In this document: positions 15,001-23,219 of the stretch, in pieces
Numbering within the stretch: the first letter of the stretch is position 1
Layout of the letters: every line of letters begins with the position of its first letter
Source: JADJNW01 sp964523725
Lineage (GTDB): Bacteria > Bacteroidota > Bacteroidia > Chitinophagales > Saprospiraceae
Length of the DNA stretch: 26,153 nucleotides
Direction of reading: 5' to 3'
Assembly: GCA_964523725.1 (NCBI GenBank)
Contig: CAZGAU010000068.1
Coordinates: 1 to 26,153, forward strand
Notes under the pieces: generated by a model
What the model was told of the DNA's origin: nothing
Seen by the model: the letters and a program-made list of their open reading frames with translations, nothing else
Database searches by the model: none
Translations under genes and position numbers: made by a program

Positions 15001-17958
15001 TACTCCATCGTTCGATGCTGCGCAAGTAGGCGAGGTAAGATTTGATACAATTTTTAAAACCTCTGGTTCGCGAACGACAATATCCTCCAGTACGGTTTCG
15101 CATTGCCCGTCGGTGATAGTAACGGAATACCTTCCTCCGGGCAGGTTCTGAATCGCCGAAGTGGTTGCGCCTGTACTCCAGGAATATTGAGGCGTTACCC
15201 CCGTCACATTCAAGGTGATACTACCATCGGAAGCGCCGGCACAGGTCACATCCCGAACGTCGGTCCGCCGCACAGTCGCGGCAGGTCCATCGACAAATAC
15301 ATTTCGCAGGAAAAACTCGCAGGCCTCGGTCGAATTATCAGTGATAGTTATTCGATAGGCGCCTTGCGGCAAATTATTGATCGTGTAGGCGCCAACGATC
15401 CCATCGATGCTCCCGGAGACGCCATTGGCACTGCTCCAGGCGTAACGAAAGGGACTTTGTCCGGCAAGCGGCGTGACGGTAATACTTCCAGTGTTGTTCG
15501 AACAAGATGCAACCCCCTGAGTGACAACGCGCACCGAATCTATACTATTGGTGGTGATCACTATTACACTATCAGTTGTAATACAGCCATTTCCGCCCGT
15601 TACGGTAACGCCGTAAGAATTTATAGCATTTGCAATGTTTCCTGAATTTACAATGATATCCGTATCCACTTCTCCGGTATTCCAGAAGTAGGTGTAACTT
15701 CCGCCGCCCCCCGAAGCATTGACAATCACTTGTTCAGTATTATCCACACAAAGTGAAAAAGTTTTTGCAGGCACAAAAGCCAAATTCGGCGCAGGTTTTG
15801 CAAAAACGCTCACACTTTGTTCATCGGTACAGCCTTCCGGAGTTTTCGCCAAATAAAAATAAGTAGTCGTTTGAGTGGGACTCACCATAGTAGAAGCCAG
15901 TAAATTTGTATCATTTGCGGGTGAAGCTGAGTGAAATGTAATGGAAGCCCCCGTAAAATTAGCATCTTCTATCTGAAGACTTGTCAGATCAAAGGCTTCG
16001 CCGGGGCAAACTTCGGGGGTCGTCGTATAGCTGATATCCGGATTGGGATTGACAATAATAATCGCTTCAGCTCTCGAGACAGAACCACAGACAAAATCGG
16101 TCTCTTGCGCATAAAATTTATGCACGACCGGCACCGGGGAATTATTCAAAGGTAAATTCGGGAAAAAGCAGGTCCCCGCGCCCACAATATCGCTGCCATC
16201 GGGTGAAGTGTACCAGAAAATCGGGCGCCCCGCACTGGGAGTCGCACAAACAATCGCCACTTCACCAGAGCAAATGGTATCATTGGTCACCACGGGCGGC
16301 GGCAAGAGGTTTTCATCAGCATTCCCATTGCAGTTGTTGTCGATACCATCGCAGGGAATTTCCACTGCAGCAGGATTAACGTTCGGATTGTTATCATTAC
16401 AATCACCTGCCTGAAGTGTATAACCGGGCGGAACCTCATTCAAACAACTGAGAATGAATACATTGGGATTTCCATACCCATCGCCGTCGGCATCGGCATA
16501 AAACGGCGCGTCCGGCACACCCAAATCTTGGGAACCAAAAAAAACAATGTGATCCAGCGCTATATCTCCTTTAGAGCCATTTCCACCGACCCCCACAAAG
16601 CGAAAACGCACGATCTCATCATCGGCAAACTGGTTCAATGACAAATATACCTTGTGCCATTGGTTCCCCTGGTCACCGGATTTTTCCCACATGGTGATCC
16701 AGTTGGCTCCGCCATCAACCGAAGCCTGCAAGCGTAGCGCCCCGATATTCGTACCCCACATATGGTAATTAAACGACATATGGCAATCATCCGCACCTTG
16801 TTTGTCAATACGAATGCAATTGGATAGCAAATAAGCAAATCTTCCGTTATTACATGCCGAACCGGAGGCTTCCAGATAAACATATTTGCTGTTACCACCA
16901 TTCACATCGTTGGAAGGTCCGGTCCCAACCGTAGGCGTACTTCCTTGATACACAATCCAATCAAAGCCGTCACCGCTTTTGGTGTTCTGCCAAATTCCGG
17001 GGAAATCACAAGCAACTCCGCATCCCGGCGTACAATTAGCATAACCGTTGAAGGATTCCACAATCGTTCGAGGCGGTGGCTGGCAACCTGTTCGCACCGT
17101 TATCGGGCAGGAATTTTCTGAAAAAGTAGAACTGATTACACAACGGCGACGGATATAAATTTCATATTCCGTATCGGGCTGTAAGTCTTGCAAATTATAA
17201 GGAGCACAGGAATTGGCAAAGGCCAGCGTTCCCTCTCCCGGATTTTCATCTGTGCCTGGCACGAAGCCAGGCGGCCCATATTCCACGATCACCGGTGTGC
17301 AATCATCGGGCGTCCAGTTGAGCCGAACCGTTGTGGTATCCACGTTCAAAATGTTCACATTGGTAATAGGCAAACAGGAAGTAGATTCAAACACCAGGTG
17401 CACATATTCCAGCGTTCCGACATCATCCGCCGCATCGTCGCAAATTTGTAATATCCATTGCCCATTGGGATTGGTCATTCCATCGTTGAAAAGGAAAAAG
17501 CTTTCCTCGGGTTGAAAAATCCCATCCAGAAACGGCGCCTGACCTTGTGAAATAGACTTGCAAGCCGCCACTGAAAGCGTCATATACCCACCGCACCCGA
17601 CTGCTGCATTTCCGTAGTTGTCATCGCCACCGCCATTGTCAAAGGAGAGTTTCGCAGTTTTTCCACTTGGCGATTTCAGGCTGATATCCAAGTCACCGGT
17701 CCAGGGGTGCTGAATAATGAGCCGAACTTCTTTCAGGTAAACATTGGTACCCAAAACCGTGCCGGGTGCACCGGAAACATTGATGGCAAACTGATCGGGT
17801 TGATAAAAAACCCCGCCATCCGGACAGTTATTATCACTAATCGGGAGCCCCAACCCACAGGCCGACGGATTAGACAGTGTAGCGTTCTGTGCAAATGTAC
17901 GGTTGAATATGGTCAGGCAACAAAGCACAATGGTTGCGCACGTCAGCCGTTTTTTCAT
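12004..17958 (-). CDS. Giant T9SS-exported SprB-repeat adhesin
   Basis: 1984 residues from the ATG at 17958, where a signal peptide (MKKRLTCATIVLCCLTIFNRT, then FAQ) begins; a longer in-frame start would bury it. Order: proprotein-convertase P domain without a protease (about 30-190; HPWTGDLDISLKSPSG, NPNGQWILQICDD); fibronectin-III-like module (about 195-290); MAM/jelly-roll-like module (about 297-472; LQASVDGGANWITMWEKSGD); Ca-type putative metal-binding motif (about 490-550; YADADGDGYGNP, GDCNDNNPNVNP, CDGIDNNCNGNADE); Ig-like modules to about 805; about 14 SprB-type repeats (807-1897); and a T9SS type A sorting domain (1898-1984; VKIYPNPSTGIF, GLYWLNLY). It should be exported by Sec, then T9SS, to the surface. 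SprB of Flavobacterium johnsoniae is the mobile gliding adhesin; this protein is much shorter. Whether it moves or only adheres is unknown. Confidence 0.93.
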   Translation of the reverse strand: MKKRLTCATIVLCCLTIFNRTFAQNATLSNPSACGLGLPISDNNCPDGGVFYQPDQFAINVSGAPGTVLGTNVYLKEVRLIIQHPWTGDLDISLKSPSGKTAKLSFDNGGGDDNYGNAAVGCGGYMTLSVAACKSISQGQAPFLDGIFQPEESFFLFNDGMTNPNGQWILQICDDAADDVGTLEYVHLVFESTSCLPITNVNILNVDTTTVRLNWTPDDCTPVIVEYGPPGFVPGTDENPGEGTLAFANSCAPYNLQDLQPDTEYEIYIRRRCVISSTFSENSCPITVRTGCQPPPRTIVESFNGYANCTPGCGVACDFPGIWQNTKSGDGFDWIVYQGSTPTVGTGPSNDVNGGNSKYVYLEASGSACNNGRFAYLLSNCIRIDKQGADDCHMSFNYHMWGTNIGALRLQASVDGGANWITMWEKSGDQGNQWHKVYLSLNQFADDEIVRFRFVGVGGNGSKGDIALDHIVFFGSQDLGVPDAPFYADADGDGYGNPNVFILSCLNEVPPGYTLQAGDCNDNNPNVNPAAVEIPCDGIDNNCNGNADENLLPPPVVTNDTICSGEVAIVCATPSAGRPIFWYTSPDGSDIVGAGTCFFPNLPLNNSPVPVVHKFYAQETDFVCGSVSRAEAIIIVNPNPDISYTTTPEVCPGEAFDLTSLQIEDANFTGASITFHSASPANDTNLLASTMVSPTQTTTYFYLAKTPEGCTDEQSVSVFAKPAPNLAFVPAKTFSLCVDNTEQVIVNASGGGGSYTYFWNTGEVDTDIIVNSGNIANAINSYGVTVTGGNGCITTDSVIVITTNSIDSVRVVTQGVASCSNNTGSITVTPLAGQSPFRYAWSSANGVSGSIDGIVGAYTINNLPQGAYRITITDNSTEACEFFLRNVFVDGPAATVRRTDVRDVTCAGASDGSITLNVTGVTPQYSWSTGATTSAIQNLPGGRYSVTITDGQCETVLEDIVVREPEVLKIVSNLTSPTCAASNDGVIDLNVFGGTKNYNFLWSNGSRREDLEDLTAGTYSLTLTDARNCQLVETIQLQAPAPLTIAVDSSRNVRCSGGEDGFLKVQVNGGTPPYRYNWNTGSVSPVLANLSTGSYTVTVTDFNGCQQVRSFSIAQPTFLQLGIANQVNPQCIGDNTGLLEAGAAGGTAPYTFEWNTGTIGSTITNLGVGEYTVTLTDANGCAGGELTVDLTASSPINVAVTVSSPECIGRTDGSINLQPTGSAPFTYNWNRGDVSQRLNNVGVGTYAVTVEDNQGCLFDTTITVNAVQVFDLNISPFQPSCFQSTDGAIEVNFFSAGTPPVNYTWSNGAITQDLMGLTDGDYVLSLTDSRGCTFVSDTIEIVNPEPLRLNIETLGQITCAGDSTGFIEVEVQGGVAPYDFDWVGTGETTEDIFNLSAGEYRLVVLDANQCPIDTTFKLNEPAKLITEIEIEVSDDCDEQFSNEIRAVTKGGVAPYQYFWSNGAEESVLYNVLPGEYQLFVEDANACSEVIPSIKMREAGVALTIDTFFVKNVTCFGANDGEMTVRVAGGTAPFRFHFSNSVIYNSSEREITVKGLPPNSGYNVTITDLGSSCVVVSPKKKIDGSLPLSFLFERVNDPNCFSSADGAIFALTSGGTGPYTYQWYNQNGTLVGTNEDLRGIPNGTYTGIVTDAYGCQDTILEQELFNNNEIIRFANPPVVQDVNCFGERSGSINITLQGGAPPFDFRWSNNRTTEDISGLAPGAYTLTVTDSDTCRVIFPPVVVNGPDSDISITGKVSDVLCYGDTSGSIEVLVAGGKRPYDFVWEYRGRVFVEDTSNLTGLRAGLYTLSVRDFNMCVKTAMFEVKEPPKLAVDIGLGSGNIASAIVSGGMPGYQYLWSTGGTTREITIPDNGNYSLTVTDMNNCTATTDSLLVSDEEALVSNAVKIYPNPSTGIFWMEIDLPVAAELQLEIWNVLGQRVEMQHLGFLQKTQSSLDLHLKPPGLYWLNLYTNGQIAYTGKLLLQKE
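12268..15540 (-). repeat. Array of about 14 SprB-type protein repeats
   Basis: Coding repeat array inside the adhesin. By hand I count 13 clear units of about 73-88 residues and a last degenerate one lacking the opening cysteine block. The shared pattern is C-x(3)-dDGsI-x-hxVxGGtxPYxYxWSxG, then xxxLxxGxYxhxhxDxxxC. Units differ widely at residue level and in DNA, so this is an old array without recent unit duplication. Each unit usually carries two cysteines, allowing one disulfide per repeat. Confidence 0.9.
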
Positions 17959-18011
17959 AAAGTGCAGTTTAAGGGAACTAAGGTGTTTTTCTAATATTTT
18001 TTCAACAAGAG

Positions 18012-18041
18012 CAAAATATGATATTTGCTTTTGCAAGCAAA
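18012..18041 (-). promoter_or_regulatory. Putative adhesin promoter
   Basis: On the minus strand TTTG (complement of 18038-18041), a 19-nt spacer and TATTTTG (complement of 18012-18018, one base shorter than TAnnTTTG) resemble a Bacteroidota promoter about 54 bp before the adhesin start. Its -33 element overlaps the palindrome at 18023-18042. Confidence 0.38.
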
Positions 18042-18042
18042 T
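18023..18042. repeat. Perfect inverted repeat upstream of the adhesin gene
   Basis: ATTTGCTT-TTGC-AAGCAAAT: 8-bp perfect arms around 4 bases, in the 222-bp spacer between hypF and the adhesin gene, 65 bp upstream of the adhesin start. It overlaps the promoter candidate and so could be an operator. Confidence 0.45.
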
Positions 18043-18180
18043 TAATTGCGTAAAAATAACATAATCTGCCACAGGGTTGAAATTCAGAAGATAGGGATTT
18101 TTGCCAATGGCAGCCAAAATAGCATTTGCAAGATGTGAATACAGAATTGGATTCCTTTGGAAAATAAATAAATGAATTCC

Positions 18181-20472
18181 TCATATCGGAATAAGTACGC
18201 TCGATATAAGCTGTCCGAAAGACACCGACTCATCATTCGGTGATAATTGCCGATGAAAATATAAATCATAGCGCCCCTGCAAATGATGGATCAATAAATC
18301 AATCAACAATTCATTCTGAAATACGCCGCCGCTGAAAGCCAGCTTCCGGCAACCGATGCCCTGTGCCACATTTCTAATAATATCAACTAAATACACATGA
18401 AATTTCGCTGAAATATAATCTTTTGGCTTATTTTTTCGCAAATCTTGCAATAATTGCTGAATTAATTTATTTACAGGAATCACATCATGAAATTCGCTTT
18501 CTATGATATAATCGTCCTTTATTTGTAGTCCATTTCGCTGAAACCATGATTTTGCCAGCGCTTCGAGTTGCATAGCCGCTTCGCCTTCGTAGCTCACTTT
18601 ATCCGCCAAACCAAGCAGGGACGCTACCCCGTCGAACAGGCGCCCCACGCTGGAGGAATGCAAACCATCATGCTGACCAAGCATTTTATGATATAAATTC
18701 CACTCTGTGCTGGTAAATTTTGAAGCTAAAAATTCTGCCTGCCCGGGCAATCCATGAGTCAGACAAAGCGCAGAAATCCTGGGCTCCCGGGGCATTTTAT
18801 CCCCTAAAACAAATGGGAAATAATCAAAATAATAAGCACGCGAAAATTCATGATGTTGGTATAAAAAAAATTCGCCGCCCCACACCTGACCGTCGTCGCC
18901 ATAGCCCGTGCCATCCCAGATAACGTTTAAAACAGGCTCTTCGGAGTCCAGTAAATTATGTTCTCCCAACACAGCCAGCGCGTGGGCTTTATGATGTTGA
19001 ACTTTCGAAACCGGCACCGACCACTCCGCGGCCAGGCGTTCGCCCAATTGCGTGGAAAAATACGCCGGATGTTTGTCAACAATCACACTTTTTGGCTGAT
19101 TATCAAACAATTGCAAAAAATATTGCAAGGTATGCTCAAAGCTCTGCTGCGATTCAAAACTGTCCAGATCGCCTAAAAACTGGCTGACGTACACATTGCT
19201 ACGGTGCGACATGCCAAAAGTACTTTTCAGATCAGCCCCCATCGCCAACACAGAGGGCGTTTGGTCCGAAAATCGCCGGGCAATCACTTCATTCAGCAAG
19301 GACGGCGCCAGCCCCCGCGAACGACGGATCACAATGGGTTGTTGCGCTTGCGAACTGATACGCACCACCGAATCATCCTGCGGCAGCACGATTTCCCGAT
19401 TATTTGCCAGTATAAAATCCGCGATTTTCGATAATTCTTCCATCGCTTTATCGTCCTGAAAAATGACCGGAGAACCGCTCACATTGCCGCTCGTGGCGAC
19501 TAAAGGCTTGCCGGCTGCACTCACAATCAGTTCAAATAAAGGCGTATAAGGCAGCATCGCTCCGATCTGACGCAAACCGGGCGCAATTAATTCTAGTTGA
19601 ATACCACTGGAAATATGGTCTTTTAAATGTAATAATACAATCGGCGCGGCCGGACTTTGTAGTAATTCTATTTCAGATTCGCGTAATTCGACATCATATT
19701 CCAAAGTTTTTACATCCGGATATAATAAAGCCAGAGGCTTGGTCGGACGGTGCTTGCGTTCGCGCAAGCGTTGAATAGCCTCGGCATTTGTGGCATCGCA
19801 CATCAGCAAGTAACCGCCGATGCCTTTAATCGCACCAATTTTACCTTTTTGTAATAATTGAACCGCAGTTTTCAATGGATTGGCTAGAACATTACCATTG
19901 ACATCATATAATTGCAATGAAATTCCACAAGCCGGACAGGAATTGGTTTGTGAAAAGTAACGCCGATCCCGCACTTCCTCATATTCTGCCTGACAATCCG
20001 GACACATTATAAAATCCTTCATCGTGGTGCGCTCGCGGTCATAAGGCAGTTTTTGCACGATCGAAAAGCGCGGTCCGCAATTGGTGCAGGTGATAAAAGG
20101 GTACTGCCAACGGCGGTCGGAGGGTTCGTACAATTCCCGGCGGCAATCCTCACACAGCGCAAAATCCGGCGTCAGCAGCAGATTTGCCTCAGTTTGCTCA
20201 TCGCTTGAAATAATTTGAAAAGAGTTGAAATCCTGAGGAGCTATTTCCTGCATTTTATGCGCTACGACCCTTGATAATACTGGTGCTTCGCGAAGTAAAT
20301 GCGCATAAAATTGAGTGGCTTTCTCCGCATCCGCATTAAACACCACATGCACACCGTCCGGGGCATTATTGACCCAGCCCGTTAGTTCAAACTGCTCCGC
20401 CAGCCTGAATACATAAGGGCGAAAGCCCACTCCCTGCACCTGCCCGCGAATATGAATATGGAATGTCGGCAT
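18181..20472 (-). CDS. hypF: Carbamoyltransferase HypF ([NiFe]-hydrogenase maturation)
   Basis: 763-residue HypF, which activates carbamoyl phosphate with ATP and hands the carbamoyl group to the HypE C-terminal cysteine, the first step in making the CN ligands of the [NiFe] site. All domains are present: acylphosphatase-like (about 1-90; QVQGVGFRP with R18, and N36); paired zinc fingers (C107/C110 with C129/C132, and C157/C160 with C179/C182); YrdC-like (about 205-390; GAIKGIGGYLLMCDATN, RERKHRPTKPLALL); and Kae1-like (to the end; HHKAH near 490, WDGTGYGDDGQVWGGE, FSGGVFQNELL). The length is normal and it appears intact. No hypA-E or hydrogenase gene lies in the window. It is 161 bp downstream of leuS on the same strand, so co-transcription is possible. 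Confidence 0.96.
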   Translation of the reverse strand: MPTFHIHIRGQVQGVGFRPYVFRLAEQFELTGWVNNAPDGVHVVFNADAEKATQFYAHLLREAPVLSRVVAHKMQEIAPQDFNSFQIISSDEQTEANLLLTPDFALCEDCRRELYEPSDRRWQYPFITCTNCGPRFSIVQKLPYDRERTTMKDFIMCPDCQAEYEEVRDRRYFSQTNSCPACGISLQLYDVNGNVLANPLKTAVQLLQKGKIGAIKGIGGYLLMCDATNAEAIQRLRERKHRPTKPLALLYPDVKTLEYDVELRESEIELLQSPAAPIVLLHLKDHISSGIQLELIAPGLRQIGAMLPYTPLFELIVSAAGKPLVATSGNVSGSPVIFQDDKAMEELSKIADFILANNREIVLPQDDSVVRISSQAQQPIVIRRSRGLAPSLLNEVIARRFSDQTPSVLAMGADLKSTFGMSHRSNVYVSQFLGDLDSFESQQSFEHTLQYFLQLFDNQPKSVIVDKHPAYFSTQLGERLAAEWSVPVSKVQHHKAHALAVLGEHNLLDSEEPVLNVIWDGTGYGDDGQVWGGEFFLYQHHEFSRAYYFDYFPFVLGDKMPREPRISALCLTHGLPGQAEFLASKFTSTEWNLYHKMLGQHDGLHSSSVGRLFDGVASLLGLADKVSYEGEAAMQLEALAKSWFQRNGLQIKDDYIIESEFHDVIPVNKLIQQLLQDLRKNKPKDYISAKFHVYLVDIIRNVAQGIGCRKLAFSGGVFQNELLIDLLIHHLQGRYDLYFHRQLSPNDESVSFGQLISSVLIPI

Positions 20473-20633
20473 ACACCTTGTGCGCTTACTGTATCAGAAT
20501 GAAATGTCAAGGTAGGAAAAACTTTGCATGCCGGAAAATATCCGGGATTTACGGCTACAAAAAATAAGGAAAGGGCACAAAGCAATTGCTTCATACCCTT
20601 GTCTATCATTAGGTTATAAATTACAAAATGCTA

Positions 20634-23159
20634 TTATCCGACTACCAGGTTGATCATTCTGCCCGGCACGACGATCACTTTTTTAATATTTTGACCATCG
20701 ATCCATTTCTGAATGGCTTCCAGTTCCACAGCCGCTTTCTCCAGCTGATCCTTGGTCGCATCGGCCGGGAAAGTCACGGTAGCGCGCACTTTACCATTAA
20801 TGCTCACCGGGTAAGTGATTTCATCCTCCTTCAGGTATTCGTCGTTGTGGATTGGATACTTACCTTCCTTGTGAATACTGCCTTCGTTGCCCAAACGGTG
20901 CCACAATTCCTCTGCGAAATGCGGCGCGAACGGCGCGAGCAAGATCACCAGCGGCTCCAGAATGGCGCGTTTGTTGCATTTCAGGTCTTTCAACTCGTTG
21001 GTAGCCACCATAAAAGCGCTCACGCAGGTGTTGAATGAGAAACGCTCGATGTCTTCATTTACTTTTTTAATCGCGGCATGTAATGTTTTCAGTTCTTTCT
21101 TGGTCGGCGCTTCTTCGCTGACACTGAATTGCTCATTTTTATCAAAAAACAAGCCCCAAAACTTACGCAAAAAGCGGCTCACGCCATCGATACCCGAAGT
21201 ATTCCAGGGTTTCGCCTGCTCAATTGGTCCCAGAAACATCTCGTACATGCGGAAACAATCGGCGCCGTATTTGTCCACCATATCGTCGGGNNNNNNNNNN
21301 NNNNNNNNNNNNNNNNNNNNNNNNNNNNNNNNNNNNNNNNNNNNNNNNNNNNNNNNNNNNNNNNNNNNNNNNNNNNNNNNNNNNNNNNNNCCCACCGCGT
21401 GTTCGGAGCCGCCCAGGTACAAGTCCACCTGCTGCCAGTAGTTCACCGCTTCGGGGCTGCAAAACTCCTGGTCATTATCGGGATCCATGTAGCGATAGAA
21501 ATACCAGGAAGAGCCAGCCCAGCCGGGCATGGTGCTCAATTCATATTGGTATTTTCCTTTATATTTCCAGTCTTCGGCGCGGCCCAGCGGCGGTTCGCCG
21601 GTTTCGGTTGGCAAATATTTGTCCACCTGCGGCAAGACCAGGGGCAATTCGGATTCGTCAATCAAATACGGCACGTCGTCTTTCCAGTACGCGGGCACCG
21701 GCTCGCCCCAGTAGCGCTGGCGGCTGAATACGGCGTTGCGCAATCGATACTGAATTTTCCCCTTACCTATTTCCTTCTCTTCCAGCCAGTTAATTAAAAC
21801 GGGGATTGCCTCATCGTAAGTCATTCCGTCGATCATGCCGGAATTGATATAACGACCTTCTTTGGTCGGATCGGCGGCTTCCTCCAGATTTTGCTGGGCA
21901 TCCAGGATAGGCACGATCGGCAGATTAAAATGCGTCGCGAAATTCCAGTCGCGCTGGTCGCCCGAAGGGACCGCCATTACCGCGCCGGTACCGTAGCCCG
22001 CCAACACGTAATCCGCGATCCAAATCGGAATTTTTTCATTATTAAATGGATTGATCGCATAACTTCCTGTAAATGCGCCAGTTACTTTTTTCACCTCCGC
22101 CATGCGCTCCACTTCTGAGCGGGAAGCCGCCCATTTCTGGTATTTTTCAATTTCTTCGCGTTGTGCATCGGTGGTCAGGTCGGCCACAAAATCATGTTCC
22201 GGCGCCAGCACCATAAAGGTTGCCCCATAAATCGTATCCACGCGAGTGGTAAACACTTCGATCTTCTTATCGGGATGCCCTTCTACCTCAAACCGCACCG
22301 AAGCACCCTGCGAGCGCCCGATCCAGTTGGTTTGCTGATCCTTGATCGATTCGGGCCAGTCAATCGTTTTCAAACCTTCCAGCAAGCGATCTGCATAAGC
22401 GGTAATACGCATAGCCCACTGTTTCATCAACTTACGCTCCACCGGATAACCGCCGCGCTCGCTCACACCGTCTTTCACTTCGTCGTTCGACAACACTGTA
22501 CCCAGCGCCGGGCACCAGTTGACATAAGATTCTTCCGGGAAAGTCAGGCGATATTTCAACAGCATCAATTGCTGCTCTTTTTCGCTCATGGCGTTCCATT
22601 CCGCAGCGGTAAATTTAGGCGTATCCTCGTCACAAACTGCATTTATTTTGGCGTTGCCCTTATTGGCAAAACGTACTACCAAATCACTGATCGGAGCAGC
22701 TTTGTCAAGATCATTATCATAATAATGATTGAACAACTGCATAAAAATCCATTGCGTCCATTTGTAAAATTTCGGATCGGAAGTGCGCACTTCGCGGCTC
22801 CAGTCATAGCTGAAGCCCAGATTTTCCAGCTGCCGGCGGAAGGTATTAATATTATTTTCGGTGGTAATCGCAGGATGTTGGCCGGTACTGATCGCGTATT
22901 GCTCGGCTGGCAAGCCAAAAGAGTCATAGCCCATCGGGTGCAGCACGTTAAAGCCTTTCAGGCGTTTGTACCGCGAGAAAATATCAGTGGCGATGTAGCC
23001 CAGCGGGTGCCCTACGTGCAAGCCCGCGCCCGAAGGATACGGGAACATGTCCAGCACATAATATTTGGGCTTATCGCTTTTATTATCGACTTTATAAATA
23101 TGATGGTCGTCCCAAAACTTTTTCCACTTTTTCTCAATATCACGGGGATTGTATTCCAT
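20634..23159 (-). CDS. leuS: Leucyl-tRNA synthetase (interrupted by an assembly gap)
   Basis: Class I aminoacyl-tRNA synthetase charging tRNA-Leu, with an editing domain. The start is set at 23159, where the conserved MEYNPRDIEKKWKKFWDDH begins; a farther in-frame ATG at 23246 would add an unconserved 29-residue leader containing a palindrome. Seen: the HIGH signature as HVGH (48-51) in PYPSGAGLHVGHPLGYIATD; the CP1 editing domain (about 225-420; VFTTRVDTIYGATFM); RQRYWGEPVPAYW; GGSEHAVG just before the gap; PDDMVDKYGADCFRMYEMF just after it; and the anticodon-binding and C-terminal domains to NLVVG, followed by TAA TAG. The KMSKS loop and its surroundings fall in the 100-N gap. The reading frame is the same on both sides. 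The gene is probably intact in the organism, about 900-930 residues. It is divergent from the secreted tandem pair. Confidence 0.96.
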   Translation of the reverse strand: MEYNPRDIEKKWKKFWDDHHIYKVDNKSDKPKYYVLDMFPYPSGAGLHVGHPLGYIATDIFSRYKRLKGFNVLHPMGYDSFGLPAEQYAISTGQHPAITTENNINTFRRQLENLGFSYDWSREVRTSDPKFYKWTQWIFMQLFNHYYDNDLDKAAPISDLVVRFANKGNAKINAVCDEDTPKFTAAEWNAMSEKEQQLMLLKYRLTFPEESYVNWCPALGTVLSNDEVKDGVSERGGYPVERKLMKQWAMRITAYADRLLEGLKTIDWPESIKDQQTNWIGRSQGASVRFEVEGHPDKKIEVFTTRVDTIYGATFMVLAPEHDFVADLTTDAQREEIEKYQKWAASRSEVERMAEVKKVTGAFTGSYAINPFNNEKIPIWIADYVLAGYGTGAVMAVPSGDQRDWNFATHFNLPIVPILDAQQNLEEAADPTKEGRYINSGMIDGMTYDEAIPVLINWLEEKEIGKGKIQYRLRNAVFSRQRYWGEPVPAYWKDDVPYLIDESELPLVLPQVDKYLPTETGEPPLGRAEDWKYKGKYQYELSTMPGWAGSSWYFYRYMDPDNDQEFCSPEAVNYWQQVDLYLGGSEHAVXXXXXXXXXXXXXXXXXXXXXXXXXXXXXXXXXXPDDMVDKYGADCFRMYEMFLGPIEQAKPWNTSGIDGVSRFLRKFWGLFFDKNEQFSVSEEAPTKKELKTLHAAIKKVNEDIERFSFNTCVSAFMVATNELKDLKCNKRAILEPLVILLAPFAPHFAEELWHRLGNEGSIHKEGKYPIHNDEYLKEDEITYPVSINGKVRATVTFPADATKDQLEKAAVELEAIQKWIDGQNIKKVIVVPGRMINLVVG
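21291..21390. other. Assembly gap of 100 N inside leuS
   Basis: Exactly 100 unknown bases, a standard placeholder length. By comparison with remembered LeuRS sequences, the segment between EHAVG and PDDMVDKYGAD should hold about 93 residues (Escherichia coli) to about 115-120 residues (Bacteroidota), i.e. roughly 280-350 bp. Confidence 0.95.
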
Positions 23160-23219
23160 AGTATTCCTGATGCTTTTTGAAAAAGGTTTTAAATAATTAG
23201 TAATTTTCGTGACAAAAAG

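Noticed and set aside
12268..15540. Possible CRISPR or DNA-level tandem repeat
   Set aside because: The periodicity is at protein level (73-88 residue units) with divergent DNA and an unbroken reading frame.
17959..18117. N-terminal extension of the adhesin from an ATG at 18117
   Set aside because: It would bury the signal peptide 53 residues inside the protein and would translate the palindrome and promoter candidate.
21291..21390. leuS as a pseudogene lacking KMSKS
   Set aside because: The missing motif falls in unsequenced bases, and both flanks are in frame and highly conserved.
22161..23180. Long open frame (339 codons) on the plus strand opposite leuS
   Set aside because: It is the mirror of strongly conserved leuS codons, its product shows no recognisable domain, and leuS fully explains the region.
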